In this document: positions 11,101 through 22,562 of the stretch, one piece after another
Numbering within the stretch: position 1 is the stretch's first letter
Layout: every line of letters begins with the position of its first letter
NCBI RefSeq assembly: GCF_024323335.1
Contig: NC_066581.1
Coordinates: 458,325,197-458,389,196, forward strand
Reading direction: 5' to 3'
Source of the DNA: Lathyrus oleraceus
Lineage: Eukaryota > Streptophyta > Magnoliopsida > Fabales > Fabaceae
DNA length: 64,000 nt
Program-made: the position numbers and the translations under genes
The notes under the pieces: model-generated
The model's input: the letters and a program-made list of their open reading frames with translations, nothing else
Databases searched by the model: none
What the model was told of the DNA's origin: nothing

Positions 11101-12919
11101 TATGGATGAGATATGTCCATCTTTTGATCTTTTTCTTTTTGTGTGTGGTATGTTTTAGGAGTATGGTTCATTATACCATATCTCTAACATGCATTAACAC
11201 CAAAATTTCTATTGCCCGACCTCAGATAATTGTGACTTCTACATAAGTCCAATTACGATTGCTCAACATAGAGCTAAATTTTGACCCTAAAGGCATAGCA
11301 TTCTAGTAAGTGAGATTGTAAGTCTCCCCCCTTTCATGGTATTGTTTGGAAACTTGGCCTTTTTTCCTTCCTTTGGAAGATGTCTTGGTTCAAGGATTCA
11401 TGCTTTTGAATAGAGGGTTGAGTGTTCTCCAAAGAATGACTTAATCAATTGAAAAGCAAAACATCACTAACATCTAATCAACTAACATTTGTCTAACTTT
11501 TATCATATTCCTTTTATTTTTCAAGTCATTTACTTTATGCAATTTAAATTCAAGTTATTTACCATTTCATTTGTCATTTACATACCATTTAACTTGTTAA
11601 CGTTTATGTCATATTCACTTTGCTCATTTGAGCCATATATTCTGATTGTATATATTTGTTTGTGTATTTTGTTTGTGTTTGTGGTCTTAGGACCTTAAAA
11701 TACTTAATAAACAACAGAAACCCTAAAAAATGTTTATGTGGACTGTTGGATTTGATCTGAGCTTTTGGACTTAGAGTTAGGCAACATTCCATATGCAAAA
11801 AGGACTTGGCCAATGCCAACATTTCTGAAACCAAGTTATTGTGATTTGAGCTCAAATTTGATGCAAGCATTAGGATCTTCATGAATTCATCTGCTACATG
11901 GTCTTGATGCAACTGTTACTTTGAACTTGTGTCTAATGTCGTATTCTGAGCTAATCAAGCAGTATGTAATCTAATACTTGAGAAGATAAAGAAGAGTAAT
12001 CTGATACTTGAGAAGATAAAGAAGATTGTTAGCTGTGAAGTTGTTTGCTTGGATGTGGCCATCTTTATTTGATGCCTTGCTCTTCATATTGATATTTGCT
12101 TGCTGATTATTGCTTGGTTCAAAGTCCAAAGGAAAATGGGTTTTCTATATGACATTCTTGTTTGTTGGATTTCATCCCATTGGTCAGATCTTTTCAACTC
12201 TTAACTTTTAACTTTATGCTTAGGATTAGCCTCTTCATCTCCTCCCACTTCTTAAATTTCAAAATCTCTCCCCCTTTTCAAAACCTTTCTTTGCTTGTGA
12301 TTTCAAACATAGACTCTTTTGCAAATTAGAAATTTTGTCCTTATGTCATTGCATTTTTAAACTCTTTTCTTAAATCAAATTTGTAAATAAACTTAACCAT
12401 ATTGACTTAAAATTTCAAAAGGAAAAAAGAAATAACACTCATTCAAACTCTTTTCGGTTCCTTTATGCCTCTTTTAAACTTAATTTTTTATTAAAAGCAA
12501 TCCACTCATTTTGAAATTAATACCACGAACTACGAGGTTTTGATCCCTCATTTTATGTTGGTACGTAGGCACAAGTCCGAAGATCTTGTCAAACACAAAA
12601 ATATAATTAATGAATTATTTTCTCATCTCCACACTCTATTTATTGAAAAAATCTTTTATTCCAAAAACATATACACACATAAAAAGGGCTCCCTAGGAGT
12701 ACCTAGGACACTTTGGGTGCTAACACCTTCCCTCTGTGTAACCAACCCCTTACCTGTAATCTCTAGCATTTTATTAGTTTTGATTTGAAAGCTTCTTATC
12801 TTTGGGTTTTGTTTGTACTTTTCCCTTTTCCTTTAGAAACAATAAAAGCGCGGTGGCGACTCTGGTTTTATTGACATTAAGTTTATCCATAGCTTAATGG
12901 TCATGAATTTACTGGTACA
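8144..12919 (+). mobile_element. 5' LTR of Tat-A (Ogre)
   Basis: The LTR starts TGTAAGACCCCAACG and ends GGTACA, giving TGTA...TACA termini and about 4776 bp. It is followed nine bases later by a primer-binding site. Near its 3' end are GGGTGCTAACACCTTCCC (about 12716) and CGGTGGCGACTCTGG (12851-12865), the end module seen in every Tat LTR of this window. The size fits Ogre. Open frames inside are short and unrelated to proteins. The 3' LTR is not in the window because the element is interrupted at 23355 and must resume beyond 64000. Confidence 0.85.
9661..9668 (+). promoter_or_regulatory. TATA box in Tat-A LTR
   Basis: TATAAATG follows a GGC about 1.5 kb into the LTR. The downstream sequence is pyrimidine-richer, as expected for a leader. 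Called from motif and position only. Confidence 0.45.
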
Positions 12920-12928
12920 GAAATTAAG

Positions 12929-12946
12929 TGGCGACTCTGCTAGGGA
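12929..12946 (+). other. Primer-binding site of Tat-A
   Basis: TGGCGACTCTGCTAGGGA lies nine bases after the LTR end. It is complementary to an 18-nt tRNA 3' end (…CGCCA). Ogre elements are reported to use tRNA-Arg. The Tat-B site (40098-40115) differs by one base. Confidence 0.85.
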
Positions 12947-13799
12947 ATAGTCCTCAGTGGGTTTAGCCTACTTTTTTATGTGTATATATTTGTATATTTG
13001 ATGTTTGTATATTTGTTTGTGTGATATAATCTGCTTGTTGTGCTTGGTGATCTCTGAGTATTGAGATAAGTTCTAATCCAAACTTGAGTCCAATTAAGAT
13101 AAGAGGATGGTATAGTCATGTTCGACTTGTATGGAGTAGTCCTTAACAAGTTGGCTTGAGACCCATCTACTAAGTGGAGACCCTTTTGGAGCTATTGATG
13201 TCACACAAGTTATTTGTCGTTATACATTACTTTTTTTGATTTGGGGTCCGAGAATCTGAGGACCGTAGAAAATTTAACCCAACTTAGCCTATTTAGGATG
13301 TAGTGCGGAGACTATTCAGGTGTAGACCTGATAACAGTTGTTATGCGATACTACACTCAGACGAGTTTCTCTTGAGAATATTATGGGTTGATGAGTCAGT
13401 CATCCTAACCTATAATATTCGATAGATGAAATTAAGACTCTGGGAACTTTTTAGAACATGATCTACAGGTTTTTATCCTTAGTACACTCCTTTGGGATGG
13501 TTCTTAACCCGATTCCATGCTCGTGACTCATAACGAACCCTTTGATTCTTGGTTGATCCAATCAAGTCTTGTCAATGTCAATGGAACTTGGGTGTTGATA
13601 AGGTGAAAACCATAATCCACCAAAATGGATGATTGGTCTTGATAATGACTTGATTCATCCCTTGACCTTTGTTTGTCTGCCTTGTGTGTGATCCCTTATT
13701 TGTGATTGTTGCATTCATGCAATTATGCGCATCATAACATTCATCACACGAAAAATAACTTCATGGAACTGAGGCTTTATTTGCAAATATTTTCAGACC
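12947..13799 (+). other. Tat-A untranslated leader
   Basis: 853 bp without a credible reading frame. It ends TATTTTCAGACC directly before the ORF1 ATG, giving an ACCATGG start context. The TTTTCAG resembles a splice acceptor, but no donor was established. Confidence 0.6.
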
Positions 13800-15308
13800 A
13801 TGGATTATGGACGAAGGAACACTAAGAAGTACAGTTTTAGATGTCCCGACTTGAAAGAGTTAAGGAAGTTATCATCCTTTGTATTAGATCACTTGGATTT
13901 CAAGCAACGTCATGGGAAGATTCTATTTGTGTTATCTACGGATGTGGTTGAAGAACTCTTGAGTGTGTTGGTTCAGTTTTATGACCCTCTCTACCGTTGC
14001 TTCACTTTTCCCGATTATCAGCTTAGGCCTACGTTTGCCCATATTTTGGGAATACCTGTTTCTGACAAGGTGCCTTTTACTGGATTGGAGGAGATTCCCA
14101 GATCTCATCTTATAGCTGAAGCACTTCACCTGAAGAAGTCTGAGATTGAGGCTCATTGGGTAAAGAAAGGAGGTATTTTTGGGTTGACTTCTGAGTTCCT
14201 CATTGGAAAAGCTATTGACTTTGCTCAAGCCGGTAGTATGGATGCTTTTGAAGCTATCTTTGTGTTACTCATCTATGGTTTAGCTTTGTTCCCTAACATT
14301 GATGGTTTTGTTGATGTTAATGCCATTAGAATCTTCTTGATTGGAAATCATGTGCCTACTCTGTTGGGTGACATGTATTTTTCTTTGCATTTGAGAAATT
14401 CTAAAGGTGGTGGGACTATTGTGTGTTGTGCTCCTCTTCTGTACAAGTGGTTTATTTTTCACTTGCCTCAGACGCATGCTTTCATGGAGAACAAATAGTG
14501 TCTACGGTGGTCTCAGAGACTTATGTCCCTCACTAATGATGATAGTTTGGTATGACTCTACATTGAGTAGCTTGGATATTATAGACAGTTATGGTGAATT
14601 CTCTAATGTGTCTCTCATTGGTACACAAGGAGGAAGCAACTACAACCCTGCTTTGGCTCGTCGTCAACTTGGGTTCCCCTTGAGAGACAAACCTAATAAC
14701 ACTCAGTTAGAAGGTCTTTTCTATCAAGAGGGTAAAGATCCCCAACATTTGAAGCAAAAGATGATACATGCTTGGCATAATGTGCATAGGAAAGGAAGAT
14801 CTGAGCTTGGTCCGCGCAATTGTGTAGGTTTGGTAGCTTATACCATTTGGGTGAAGAAGAGAGCTTTGGAGTTGAAGATGGCGTATGCTTGTGAAAAACC
14901 TATGTTTATGGTTGTGGCTAAGACATCAACTCTCTCTAACCAAGATGTAGAGGAGTTGGAAGACATACTTTCCAAGATGAAGCAAGAGAGAGAGAGAGAG
15001 AGATGTGGGAAGAGCGGTTCCATGCTTTAAGCCGAAAGCATGAGGAGTTACAGCTTGAGTCAAAGGACAAAGATGCACTTATTGAACTTCTTGAAGGTTG
15101 AGCACTGAAGAGACAGAGAGAGCCAAAGGGTTCATCTTCCTCTAGTATGCCTCAGCCTTCCGGTGCTTGGAAGAAGATTGTTGATCAGCTTGTCCTTGAG
15201 AAAGCTCAGATGAAGGCATCTTTTGAGACCGAGATTCGACGCATCCAAAAGAAGTACGTGCCTGCAGCCAGATCATCTGACACCGTTGTTAGGGGATCCT
15301 TAGGATGA
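13800..15308 (+). pseudogene. Ogre ORF1 (DUF7745-like) remnant
   Basis: This is the extra ORF that Ogre elements carry before gag; its function is unknown. The first segment (13800-14498, 232 codons) is rich in aromatic and hydrophobic residues, with motifs such as YDPLYRCFTFPDYQLRPT and HWVKKGGIFGLTSEFLIGK, as in the legume DUF7745 family. It stops at TAG 14496-14498. Homology continues in a shifted frame from about 14545 (WYDSTLSSLDIIDSYGEF) to about 14985. There a (GA)n run shifts the frame again, and the last part (from 15003, MWEERFHALSRKHEELQLES, coiled-coil-like) runs on past a TGA at 15099 to the stop at 15306-15308. The original length would be near 500 residues. Start chosen for its ACCATGG context and position after the leader. 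DUF7745 assignment is from memory. Confidence 0.75.
14983..15002 (+). repeat. (GA)n microsatellite within ORF1
   Basis: A run of about nine to ten GA units encodes alternating Arg/Glu. It sits exactly where the ORF1 frame changes, so a slippage event is the simplest cause of that frameshift. Confidence 0.8.
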
Positions 15309-15604
15309 TTAGTTTCCTTTTTCTCTTGTATTTGTACTTTGGTTTCTGAAATTATACTCAGTGTAATCCTTCCAAATTATATGAATAAAAGATATTTTTT
15401 ATGGTCAATCAAATTGTTATTATTGTTATTATATATTTGCAAATAAAATAGTATGTTCCTTGAAATTAAATAAACAAAAACATTGAATTTCATGCATCAT
15501 TTGCATAACAAGTTTTCTTCCGCCAGATGTCTTATCTGTTATTCTTTTGTGCTTCAGCCAAGTTGACTCACTAATACAACACTCGCACCAATCAACCCAG
15601 ACTT
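15309..15604 (+). other. ORF1-gag spacer of Tat-A
   Basis: About 300 bp, AT-rich, with no reading frame beyond short chance stretches. Nothing further recognised. Confidence 0.6.
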
Positions 15605-17215
15605 ATGGAGCATTTGGAACAAGAGAACAAGGAACTAGAGGATGAGATTGCTCGTCTGACTGCGTTGATTGAGTGTGTTCTTGCTGCACAGAATCAGTCT
15701 TCACCAACCCCTACAACTCCTTCTCCTCAGAGGACGTTCATCTCCGAGGTTGCTACCTCAACCATGCCCGTTGCTGCTACTCAATCCGTTCCATGTATGC
15801 CTGTTGGATTCCCGTGGGGAATACCACCAAATTTCATGCCTGAAGGGTTTGCACCCACATTTGCTTATATGCCGGCATCTAGCCCGATCATGTCTGTTCC
15901 ATCTCCAGTTGTTCATACCTTGCCTCGTGTTGAGGACACCATCTACCATTATGAGTCGTCTGAGGGCCCAAATGTTTATGAGAAGATGGATGAAATGAAG
16001 GATCAGTTCCTTGAGCTGCGCAAGGAGTTGAAAACATTGAGAGGAAAAGACTTGTTTGGTAAAAGTGTTGTTGAACTCTGCTTGGTACCAAATGTTAAGA
16101 TCCCGATGAAGTTCAAAGTCCCTGACTTTGAAAAGTATAAGGGAAACACTTGTCCGTTGAGTCACCTTGTTATGTATGCCAAAAAGATGTCAACTCAAAC
16201 TGATAATGATCAGTTACTGATTCACTACTTCCAAGACATATTTACTGGTGCTTCCCTAAGATAGTATATGGGGCTAGACAGTGCAAGTGTTCGCACGTTC
16301 AACGATTTGGGTGAAGCATTTATGAAACAATACAAGTATAATATGGACATGGCACCTGATAGAGACTAGCCGAGGTCTATGTCTCAAAAAGAAAAAGAGA
16401 CGTTTAAAGAGTATGCGCAAAGATGGAGAGAGCTTGTCGCTCAGATTAATCCTCCGTTGGAAGAGAAGGAGATGACGAAGATTTTCCTAAAGACCCTGAG
16501 TTTGTTTTATTACGAACGTATGATTGCCAGTGCCCCCGATGACTTTACCGAGATGGTAAACATGGGGATGAGGTTAGAGGAAGGAGTCCGTAAAGGACGT
16601 CTGTCTAAGGAAGAGGTGTCATCCAGTAGGAAATATGGTAGCAGTTTCTCCAAGAAGAAGGAAGGGGAAACCAATGCAATGTCTGTAGGGAGGCAGAGGA
16701 GGCCTCATGTCAGAAGAAATCCACAACCGCGTTAGCATCAACATCAAGTTTCATCAGTAATTCTAGTGTTTTCAAACAATTCTAATAATCAATTAGTTCC
16801 AATTCAACAGCAACGTCAACAACAACTGCAACAAAGAACCAACTACAACAACATCAACAATAATTAACAACAAAACTTCGAGAGGAAAAAGGTATCTTTT
16901 GACCCTACTACTATGTCATATGTCGAACTCTACCCATCTTTGGTTCTCAAGAACCTAGTTCAACCAAGAAATCCACCGCAAATTCCCGAACCACTTCCAT
17001 GGTGGTATAAGCCTGAACTCCGTTGTGCCTTTCATCAAGGAGCTCCCGGCCATGATATTGAGAACTGTTACCAATTGAAATATGAGGTACAAAAGCTTGT
17101 GAAGAGTGGGATGGTGTCCTTTGAGGATCGTGCGTCGAATGTTAAAGCCAATTCGCTGCCCGCTCATGGTAATGCTTTAGTCAACATGGTGAATGGTTGT
17201 CCAAGAAAGTTCTGA
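15605..17215 (+). pseudogene. gag: Tat-A gag
   Basis: Capsid/nucleocapsid polyprotein of an Ogre element. The N-terminal coiled coil (ENKELEDEIARLTALIE) is followed by a Pro-rich linker. The capsid core follows (FKVPDFEKYKGNTCP, then LGEAFMKQYKYN, then FKEYAQRWRELVAQI), matching the Retrotrans_gag pattern. The C-terminal zinc knuckle at 17024-17068 reads CAFHQGAPGHDIENC (C-x2-H-x5-H-x4-C), the Tat-type spacing also seen in Tat-B. The frame is constant over the whole length but broken by stops at 16262-16264, 16367-16369, 16733-16735, one in the Asn/Gln-rich linker near 16864, and 17213-17215. Some look like single-base changes. It cannot make a full protein. Confidence 0.85.
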
Positions 17216-18010
17216 GTCTTTGATGTACGACGTATTCGTAGGTCCTTGGTGGAGATGCATAGGACTTTGTGTTTGATCAGTGATTGTGAGCACGACCATA
17301 ATGGTTGTACAGTTTGTAGTGTGAACCCTCGTGGGTGTATGATTGTCAAGAGAGATATCCAGAAGTTGATGGATGAGAATGTAATCCAGATTCAACAGTC
17401 GAGGGATATAGATGATGTTAATGTAATAGTACCAGTGTTTAACACCCATGAGTGGGTAGTAATTCAGTTTGATAGTAGAAGCAGCAACAACGTCAATAGA
17501 TCGGTATCGCCATTAGTGTCCCGTATACATCCGATAAAGTTATTCCTTATCAGTATAATGCTACAATGGTGAAGAATTGTCAAGAGGTTCCGTTACCTAC
17601 GACAAATTCTGTTGTGAATATAGCTGATATTGTAAAGGTGACCCGTAGTGGTCGTGCGTTTGGCCCAGTCTTTCGAAAGGATGTAGAAGAGGCTGCACTC
17701 AGTAAGAAGGTGGATGTACCTGTAATAAATCTGGTTAGTGCTCCAGTTGGTTAGTCTGGTGAATCCAGAAAATTGAAGACTAATGATGATGATGAAATGT
17801 TAAGGTTAATCAAGAGAAGTGAGTTTAATATGGTGGAACAACTACTCCAAACTTCGTCGAAGATTTCAGTGTTGTCTCTGTTAATGAATTCTGAAGCGCA
17901 CAAAGAAGTATTACAAAGAGTGTTGGAGAAAGCCTATGTTGAGCACGATGTAACTGTGGATCAATTTGACCACATTGTGGCTAACACTACTTCTTGCAAC
18001 AATCTGAGTT
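17216..18010 (+). pseudogene. Tat-A gag-protease linker
   Basis: The gag frame continues past its last stop to about 17520 (CEHDHNGCTVCSVNPRGCM, a Cys-rich stretch, then MIVKRDIQKLMDE). It shifts to another frame near 17520-17565 (VPLPTTNSVVNIADIVKVTRSGR) and runs with one TAG (17752-17754) to the acidic segment around 17800 (KTNDDDEMLRLIKRSEFNMVEQLLQT). It then changes frame once more near 18010, before protease. The function of this Ogre linker is not known to me. Confidence 0.7.
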
Positions 18011-18851
18011 TTGTGATGAAGAACTTCCCGAGGAAGGCAGAAATCACAATCTGGCACTACATATATCAATGAATTGCAAGGAGGATGCATTGTCAAACGT
18101 GTTAGTTGATATCGGTTCTTCTCTGAATGTACTCCCAAAATAAACTTTGTCCAGATTATCCTATCAAGGCGCCCCAATGAGATATAGTGGTGTGATTGTC
18201 AAAGCATTTGATGGTTATTGCAAGACCGTCACTGAAGAAGTGGACCTTCCAGTAAAGATAGGTCCGAGTGATTTTCAAATTACATTTCAAGTAATGGATA
18301 TCCACCCGGCCTATAGTTATTTATTGGGAAGGCCATGGATTCATGAGGCCGGAGCTGTAACATCTATTCTACACCAGAAGTTGAAATTTGTGAAGAACGG
18401 CAAGTTTGTCGTTGTTGGAGGAGAGAAAGCGCTTTTGTTGAGCCATTTGTCATCTTTTACATGCGTTGAAGCTGAGGAGGAGGTTGGAACTCCGTTCTAA
18501 GCCTTATCTATTGCTGAAGTGAAGAAAACTGGGGCACCCATGTCTTCTTTCAAAGATGCTAAGAAAGCTATTGAGGCAGGCAGTACAGATCAGTGGGGCC
18601 GAATGGTAGAATTTGCAAAGAACAAGAATAGGGCCGGATTGGGATTTCAGTAAGGGCCGTTTAATGTCAAAGTTGAAGAAGTGCAACCAAGTTTCCGTAG
18701 CGGAGGGTTCATCCATGGTAATGAAGAACACTCAGTTGCTATAATCGAGGGTGATGAAGATGAAGATTGTGCCAACTTTGTGACGCATGGTAAGACTTGG
18801 AACAATTGGGTTGCTGTTGATGTTCCCGTTATTGTCCATCTCTCTAAGTAA
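18011..18851 (+). pseudogene. Tat-A aspartic protease
   Basis: Retropepsin-like protease that would cut the polyprotein. The active-site stretch is LVDIGSSLNVLPK, with the catalytic Asp codon at 18108-18110. The second position is Ile where retropepsins normally have Thr or Ser. Downstream are FQVMDIHPAYSYLLGRPWIH and the flap-side region. In-frame stops lie at 18141-18143, 18498-18500 and near 18652. The frame ends in an acidic stretch (EGDEDEDCANFVTHG) and DVPVIVHLSK, stopping at TAA 18849-18851, which overlaps a GTAATT splice-donor-like site. Defective. Confidence 0.8.
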
Positions 18852-19106
18852 TTTGTTTTTGCATTGTTTTAAGAAAAATCCTTTTCTTATGCCTAAGGGA
18901 GAAGTGAACATTGTTAGGCATTTCTCAATTATCATTAATAAAATGCAATTCTATTTCATCCACATCTATGATGTTTTATTTTTACTTTTTGCTTCTCTGA
19001 AAATGGTAATCACCAAAATAAATAAATAAATAATTGTCCATTTGCATAATATTTGGTCACAATTCACTTCTCTAAAATCAAAATATCAAATCATTATGTA
19101 TGTTAG
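18848..19106 (+). other. Candidate Ogre intron between protease and RT
   Basis: Ogre elements are reported to have a spliced intron here. The stretch is AT-rich and closed in all frames used by the gene. A donor-like GTAATT starts at 18848 and a possible acceptor TGTTAG ends at 19106. Joining those exact sites does not keep the RT frame, so the real acceptor may differ or may have decayed. Confidence 0.4.
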
Positions 19107-20868
19107 TTCTCAAACCCATTGAATACAATAATCCTACCCCCTCTCCAAATTTTGATTTCCCTGTGTTTGAGGTTGAGGAAGAGACTGATGAAAAAGTATC
19201 TGATGAATTATCTCGTCTACTTGAGCATGAAGAAAAAGACATTCAGCCATTCGAAGAGCAGATTGAGCTAGTCAACTTAGGTTTTGAAGATGATATGAAA
19301 GAAGTCAAGATTGGGTCTCAACTGTGTCCAAAAGCTAAGAAGGGGTTGATTGATCTTCTCAGAGAGTATTCAGAAGTGTTTGCTTGGTCCTATCAAGACA
19401 TACCTGGTTTGGATTCTGATATTGTGGAGCATAGATTGTCGTTGAAGCCAGAATGCCCGCCAGTCAAGCAGAAGTTGAGGAGAACGCATCCTTATATGGC
19501 AGTTAAGATCAAAGAGGAAGTGCAAAAGCAGATTGATGTTGGTTTTCTTGTTACCTCCGAATATCCGCAATGGGTGGCCAATATTGTGCTTGTTCCGAAG
19601 AAGGATGGAAAAGTATGCATGTGCGTCGATTATAGAGATTTGAACAAAGCTAGTCTGGAAGATGATTTCCCTCTGCCACACATTGATATGTTGGTAGACA
19701 ACACAACTAAATTCAAAGACTTTTCATTTATGGACAGATTTTCCGGTTATAATCAGATCAAGATGGCACCCGAAGATATGAAGAAGACCACATTCATTAC
19801 ACCCCGGGGAACATTCTGTTATAGAGTGATGCCTTTCGGTTTAAAGAATGCTGGTGCGGAATATCAGAGAGCTATAACCACTCTTTTCATGATATGATGC
19901 ATAAAGAGATCAAGGTTTATGTTGATGATATGATTGCCAAATCAAGTGATGAAGAAGAGCATGTTGAGCATTTGTTGAAGTTATTCTAGCGTTTGAGGAA
20001 GTACGAACTCCACTTGAATCCCAATAAATGTACTTTTGGTGTTCGTTCTGGTAAGTTGTTAGGCTTTATTATCAGCAAGAAGGGCATTGAAGTTGATCCT
20101 GCCAAGGTCAAAGCAATACAAGAGATGCATGCGCCCAAAGCTGAGAAGCAAGTCAGAGGTTTTCTCGACCGCTTGAAGTACATCTCAAGATTTATATCGC
20201 ATATGACCGCCACATGTGCACCTATATTCAAGCTTCTTCAGAAATATAAGTCTTGTGATTGGACCGAAGATTTCCAGAAAGCTTTTGACAGTATCAAAGA
20301 GTATCTGCTTCAGCCTTCGATTCTGTCTCTGCCTGTTGAAGGAAGGCCATTGATCATTTATTTGATTGTGCTTGAAGAAAGTATGAGTTGTGTTCTTGGT
20401 CAGCAAGACGAAACTGGAAAGAAAGAATGTCCAATTTACTACCTCAGTAAGAAATTCACCGACTGTGAGACTCGGTATTCTATGCTAGAGAAGACTTGTT
20501 GCGCATTGGCTTGGGTTGCTAAGCGTATGCGTCAGTACATGTTGAATCATACTACTTGGTTGATATCCAAATTGGATCCAATCAAGTATATTTTTAAGAA
20601 GCCTACTTTAACTTGGAGGATTTCCCATTGGCAGATGTTGTTATCTGAGTATGATATCGAATACCGATCTCAAAAAGGTATAAAAGGTAGTGTTTTGGCT
20701 GACCATTTGGCTCACCAACCGATTGAAGACTATCAGTCAGTGCAATATGATTTTCCTGATGAAGAGATCTTGTACTTGAAGATGAAACATTGTGATGAAC
20801 CATTGCTTGAAGAAGGGCCAGAACCTGGTTCCCGTTGGGGCATGGTATTTGATGGAGCTATTAATTAA
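19100..20868 (+). pseudogene. pol: Tat-A reverse transcriptase and first RNase H
   Basis: Ty3/gypsy RT. An N-terminal linker (SDELSRLLEHEEKDI, then LLREYSEVFAWSYQDIPGLD) leads into the RT core with VCMCVDYRDLNKAS, FSFMDRFSGYNQIKMAPED and CYRVMPFGLKNAGAEYQRA. One base is missing near 19885, so the catalytic YVDD (19918-19929) lies in the next frame, followed by an in-frame TAG at 19987-19989. The frame then runs open from 19993 through the connection and RNase H region (YYLSKKFTDCETRYSMLEKT, GSVLADHLAHQPIEDYQ) to a stop at 20866-20868. As usual in dual-RNase-H Tat elements, this first RNase H lacks the canonical first Asp (IIYLIVLEESMSCVLGQ). Confidence 0.9.
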
Positions 20869-21434
20869 TATGGTAATGGCATTGGGGCAGTGATTATTAC
20901 TCCTCAAGGCACTCATTTTCCATTTACAACTAGATTGACTTTCAAGTGTACAAATAACATGGTTGAGTATGAAGCTTGCATTATGGGGCTTGAAGAGGCC
21001 ATTGATCTCAGAATCAAGTATCTTGACGTCTATGGAGATTCAGCTTTGGTTGTGAATCAGATCAAAGGTGAATGGGAGACGAATCAACCCGGTTTGATAC
21101 CATATAGAGATTATGCGAGAAGGATATCAACTTTCTTTACAAAGGTTGAGTTTCATCATATCCCTCGAGATGAAAATTGGATGGCAGATGCTCTTGCAAC
21201 GTTAACTTCAATGATTATAGTGAAATTCTGGAATGAAATTCCTAATTTGACCGTGATGCGTCTTGATAGGCCAGCTCATGTGTTTGTTGTTGAAGAGGTC
21301 AAAGATGAAAATCCATGGTATTTTGATATCAAGTGTTTGCTCCAAAGTCAGATTTACCCGTTTGGGGCATCTTTGAAAGATAAGAAGACTTTGAGAAGAT
21401 TAGCTGGCAACTTCTACCTAATGGTGATGTACTT
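20869..21434 (+). pseudogene. Tat-A second (archaeal-type) RNase H
   Basis: The extra RNase H typical of the Tat lineage. It begins before the 20866 stop (FDGAIN), so that stop splits the domain. The four acidic catalytic positions are visible: Asp in MVFDGA, Glu in MVEYEACIMGLEEAI, Asp in VYGDSALVVNQIKGEW and Asp in NWMADALATL. A frameshift near 21415-21430 separates it from integrase. It would remove RNA from the RNA-DNA hybrid. Not functional as it stands. Confidence 0.85.
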
Positions 21435-22562
21435 TTGAAGAGAAACTTTGATATGGTTTTTCTTAGATGCGTGGATAGACACGAAGCAAACCTGTTGATT
21501 ACTGAAGTCCATGAAGGTTCCTTTGGTACTCATTCTAATGGACATGCTATGGCAAAGAAGATATTGAGGGCAGGTTACTATTGGCTGACAATGGAATCTA
21601 ACTGTTGCAAGTTTGTGAAGAAATGCCACAAGTGTCAAATTTATGCAGATAAGATTCATGTTCCTCCGACACTATTAAATGTCATTTCCTCTCCATGGCC
21701 CTTCTCCGTGTGGGGAATTGATATGATTGGCATGATTGAGCCCAAAGCTTCGAACAGACATCGTTTCATTCTGGTGGCTATTGACTACTTCACAAAGTGG
21801 GTTGAAGCGGTATCGTATGCGAATGTAACCAAGCAAGTTATTGTAAGGTTTATCAAGAATCAGATTATATGCCGTTATGATGGGCCAAGCAAGATCATTA
21901 TTCATAATGGATCTAACTTGAACAATAATATGGTGGAAGCTCTTTGTAAAGACTTCAAGATTGCACACCATAATTCTTCTCCCTATAGACCTAAAATGAA
22001 TGGGGTTTTTGAAGCTGCAAACAAGAACATCAAGAAGATCATTCAAAAGATAGTTGTGACCTATAAATATTGGCATAAGATGCTCCCATTTGCTTTGCAT
22101 AGGTACCGAACATCCATCCGCACTTCAACATGGGCAACCCCTTTCTTACTTGTTTATGGTATGGAAGTTGTGCTCCTAGTAGAGGTTGAGATCCCATCAT
22201 TGCCTGTCCTGATGGAAGCCAAGTTGACTGAAGCTGAACGGTGTCAGACCAGATATGATCAGCTAAATTTGATTGAAGAGAAGAGGTTGACTTCCATGTG
22301 TCATGGTCAGTTATATCAGCAGCGAATGAAGAAGGCATTTGATAAGAAGGTCAAGCCTCGTGTGTTCAAAGAAAGTGACCTTATGCTCAAGAAGATTTTA
22401 TCTTTCAAACCTGATGCTAGGGGTAAATGGACTCCTAATTATGAAGGCCCATATGTTGTTAAGAGAGCCTTTTCAGGCGGTGCTTTGATTCTTACAACTA
22501 TGGATGGTGAGGAGTTCACATGTCCTGTGAATGTCGATGCAGTCAAGAAATACTTCACCTAA
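21435..22562 (+). pseudogene. Tat-A integrase with altered catalytic residue
   Basis: 375 open codons. The HHCC zinc domain comes first (HEGSFGTHSNGHAM, then CHKCQIYAD), followed by the DDE core and a C-terminal domain with a GKWTPNYEGPYVV motif. Catalytic positions: Asp in WGIDMIG (codon 21720-21722), then His (CAT, 21903-21905, IIHNGSN) where Tat-B has the second catalytic Asp, then Glu (22011-22013) 35 residues on. The D-x35-E spacing is kept but the middle Asp is lost, so catalysis should fail. The frame ends NVDAVKKYFT, as in Tat-B. Confidence 0.9.

Noticed and set aside
13741..13800. Functional intron in the Tat-A leader ending at TTTTCAG before ORF1
   Set aside because: Only an acceptor-like string was seen; no matching donor could be argued without transcript data.
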